This document shows positions 5,590 through 6,578 of a stretch of 6,578 nucleotides of DNA, one piece after another; positions within the stretch are counted from its first letter, which is position 1, and each line of letters opens with the position of its first letter. The translations under genes and the position numbers were made by a program. Source of the DNA: CAITYL01 sp041651315 (GTDB lineage Bacteria > Verrucomicrobiota > Lentisphaeria > Oligosphaerales > CAITYL01); contig JBAZJM010000259.1 in NCBI GenBank assembly GCA_041651315.1, forward strand, positions 1 to 6,578, written 5' to 3'. The notes beneath the pieces were generated by a model. It was not told the origin of the DNA. It saw only the letters and a list, made by a program, of their open reading frames with translations, and searched no databases.

Positions 5590-6578
5590 ATGGGGTTGTC
5601 CAAATCTAATAAGGCGATGCCTCTCTCATGGACTGTCGCCGGAACTCCGGCGGAGCTGACGTCAGCACTGCGCGTCCTGGGGAAAAGGTATCCGATAGTC
5701 GAGGGAGGCAAAGGCACCGCGCTGAAGTTCGAGAAGACCGGCAAGGCGGGGCTCTGCGAAGTCTCGCTGGCAAAAGACGTCGCAACCGTCTCCTATGCCT
5801 CGGCGAACATGGCCCTGCGCGCTGTCGGCTCGCTGCTCGCGGGACTGATTCCAAAGGGCGGATCGGTCTCGGAGGAATGCCCCTTCTCTACCTTCGGCAT
5901 CATGCTGGACTGCTCAAGGAACGCCGTCATGAGGCCGGAGCATTTCAAGGGCTGGCTGGAAGGGCTCGCGCTCCTGGGCTACAACATGGCGATGCTCTAC
6001 ACGGAAGACACCTATGAGCTTGACGGAGAGCCGCGCTTCGGCTTCCTGCGCGGGGCCTACCGGACGGACGAGCTCAGGGACATCGACGCCTACGCGGCAA
6101 GCCTCGGGATCGAAATGATCCCCTGCATTCAGACGCTCGGACATCTCGAACGGATTCTCGGGAAACCCGAATACCGGGAGGTCAGAGACACGACGAGTGT
6201 GCTCCTTGTCGATGAGCCGAAAACCTACGAACTGATTGAGCGGATGGTTTCCCATTGGGCCACCGTCTTCAGGTCGCGCCGCATCCACATCGGCATGGAT
6301 GAGACACACGACCTTGGGCGCGGACGCTTCTACGACAGGCACGGCGACGAACGCCACTTCGACATCTTCAACCGGCATCTCGGAAGGGTCGTCTCCATCT
6401 GCAAGGCGAAAGGACTCTCCCCGATAATTTGGTCCGACATGTACTTCAGCATGGGTAGCAAGACCATGAACTACTACGATAAGGACGGCGTCATCCCCGG
6501 CGATGTCGTGAAGTCGATACCGCACGAAGCCTCTCTCGTCTACTGGGACTACTACCATGCGGACAAGGCGTTCTACCT
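5590..6578 (+). CDS. GH20-like beta-N-acetylhexosaminidase, 3'-truncated by window edge
   Basis: The frame is open from ATG 5590 to the window end (329 codons plus two bases). The predicted enzyme would remove terminal beta-linked GlcNAc or GalNAc by substrate-assisted catalysis. Residues about 15-95 resemble the GH20b alpha/beta domain. The barrel begins near 100 with 'FGIMLDCSRN' (102-111), whose Arg110 corresponds to the GH20 sugar-binding arginine. 'QTLGHLE' (181-187) aligns with the family's conserved His strand. 'RIHIGMDETHDLG' (231-243) contains the catalytic Asp237-Glu238 pair, and 'IIWSDMYF' (279-286) holds a conserved Trp of the active-site wall. The Met before DE, where many GH20 enzymes have Gly, recalls a GH20 branch I associate with Streptococcus GH20C; this is from memory. 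There is no signal peptide, so a cytoplasmic location is likely, in contrast to the exported GH39-like enzyme. It follows the pilin-like gene by 62 bases and probably belongs to the same transcript. The visible part covers the domain core, so family assignment is fairly safe; the remaining barrel strands and any C-terminal domain are unseen. Confidence 0.87.
   Translation, partial: MGLSKSNKAMPLSWTVAGTPAELTSALRVLGKRYPIVEGGKGTALKFEKTGKAGLCEVSLAKDVATVSYASANMALRAVGSLLAGLIPKGGSVSEECPFSTFGIMLDCSRNAVMRPEHFKGWLEGLALLGYNMAMLYTEDTYELDGEPRFGFLRGAYRTDELRDIDAYAASLGIEMIPCIQTLGHLERILGKPEYREVRDTTSVLLVDEPKTYELIERMVSHWATVFRSRRIHIGMDETHDLGRGRFYDRHGDERHFDIFNRHLGRVVSICKAKGLSPIIWSDMYFSMGSKTMNYYDKDGVIPGDVVKSIPHEASLVYWDYYHADKAFY

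Noticed and set aside
5528..5659. 43-codon small ORF starting immediately after the pilin-like stop codon
   Set aside because: It has no Shine-Dalgarno, no recognisable motif, and overlaps the better-supported GH20-like start in another frame.
5914..6558. Long open frame of 214 codons on the minus strand
   Set aside because: It is antisense to the GH20-like coding sequence, whose protein has clear family motifs. The minus-strand translation shows no recognisable domain and is explained by high-GC codon structure.
1..6578. CRISPR arrays, tRNA or rRNA genes, insertion sequences, attachment sites
   Set aside because: No regularly spaced repeats, cloverleaf-like segments, rRNA sequence or transposase motifs were seen by eye on either strand.

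Overview
The window looks like chromosomal DNA of a bacterium of the PVC group, most likely Lentisphaerota (Victivallis-like) or a close relative such as Kiritimatiellota or Verrucomicrobiota. The evidence is a prepilin-type protein with the KFTLIELLVVIAIIAIL start and a C-terminal H-X9-DG motif, placed among glycoside hydrolase (GH) genes and next to a GntR/LacI hybrid regulator. From memory, this combination is very common in those genomes. Most of the window is GC-rich, and all recognisable genes lie on the + strand.

Layout. Positions 3-938 hold the 3' part of a gene for an AAA_14/DUF4143 ATP-binding protein whose start lies upstream; it appears unrelated to what follows. Positions 939-1064 are a short regulatory intergenic region with a plausible promoter, a perfect 6-3-6 palindrome, a cluster of TACC/GGTA tetramers and an imperfect direct repeat. 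Positions 1065-2168 encode a transcription factor with a GntR-type DNA-binding domain and a LacI-type sugar-sensing domain (AraR-like architecture). Positions 2218-4737 encode a secreted 839-residue GH39-like glycosidase with two related N-terminal beta-sandwich modules. Positions 4778-5527 encode the H-X9-DG prepilin-like protein, which has clearly lower GC than its neighbours. From 5590 to the window end runs a GH20-like beta-N-acetylhexosaminidase without a signal peptide, cut by the window edge.

How they may work together (inference): the four genes from 1065 onward are codirectional with gaps of 49, 40 and 62 bases and no convincing terminator between them, so they read as one small carbohydrate-utilisation cluster. 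The regulator would sense a released sugar. The exported GH39-like enzyme would act on an extracellular or periplasmic glycan. The pilin-like protein would be displayed at the envelope, and the GH20-like enzyme would trim amino-sugar oligosaccharides in the cytoplasm. No transporter, sulfatase or SusC/SusD pair is visible, and the real substrate cannot be read from the sequence.
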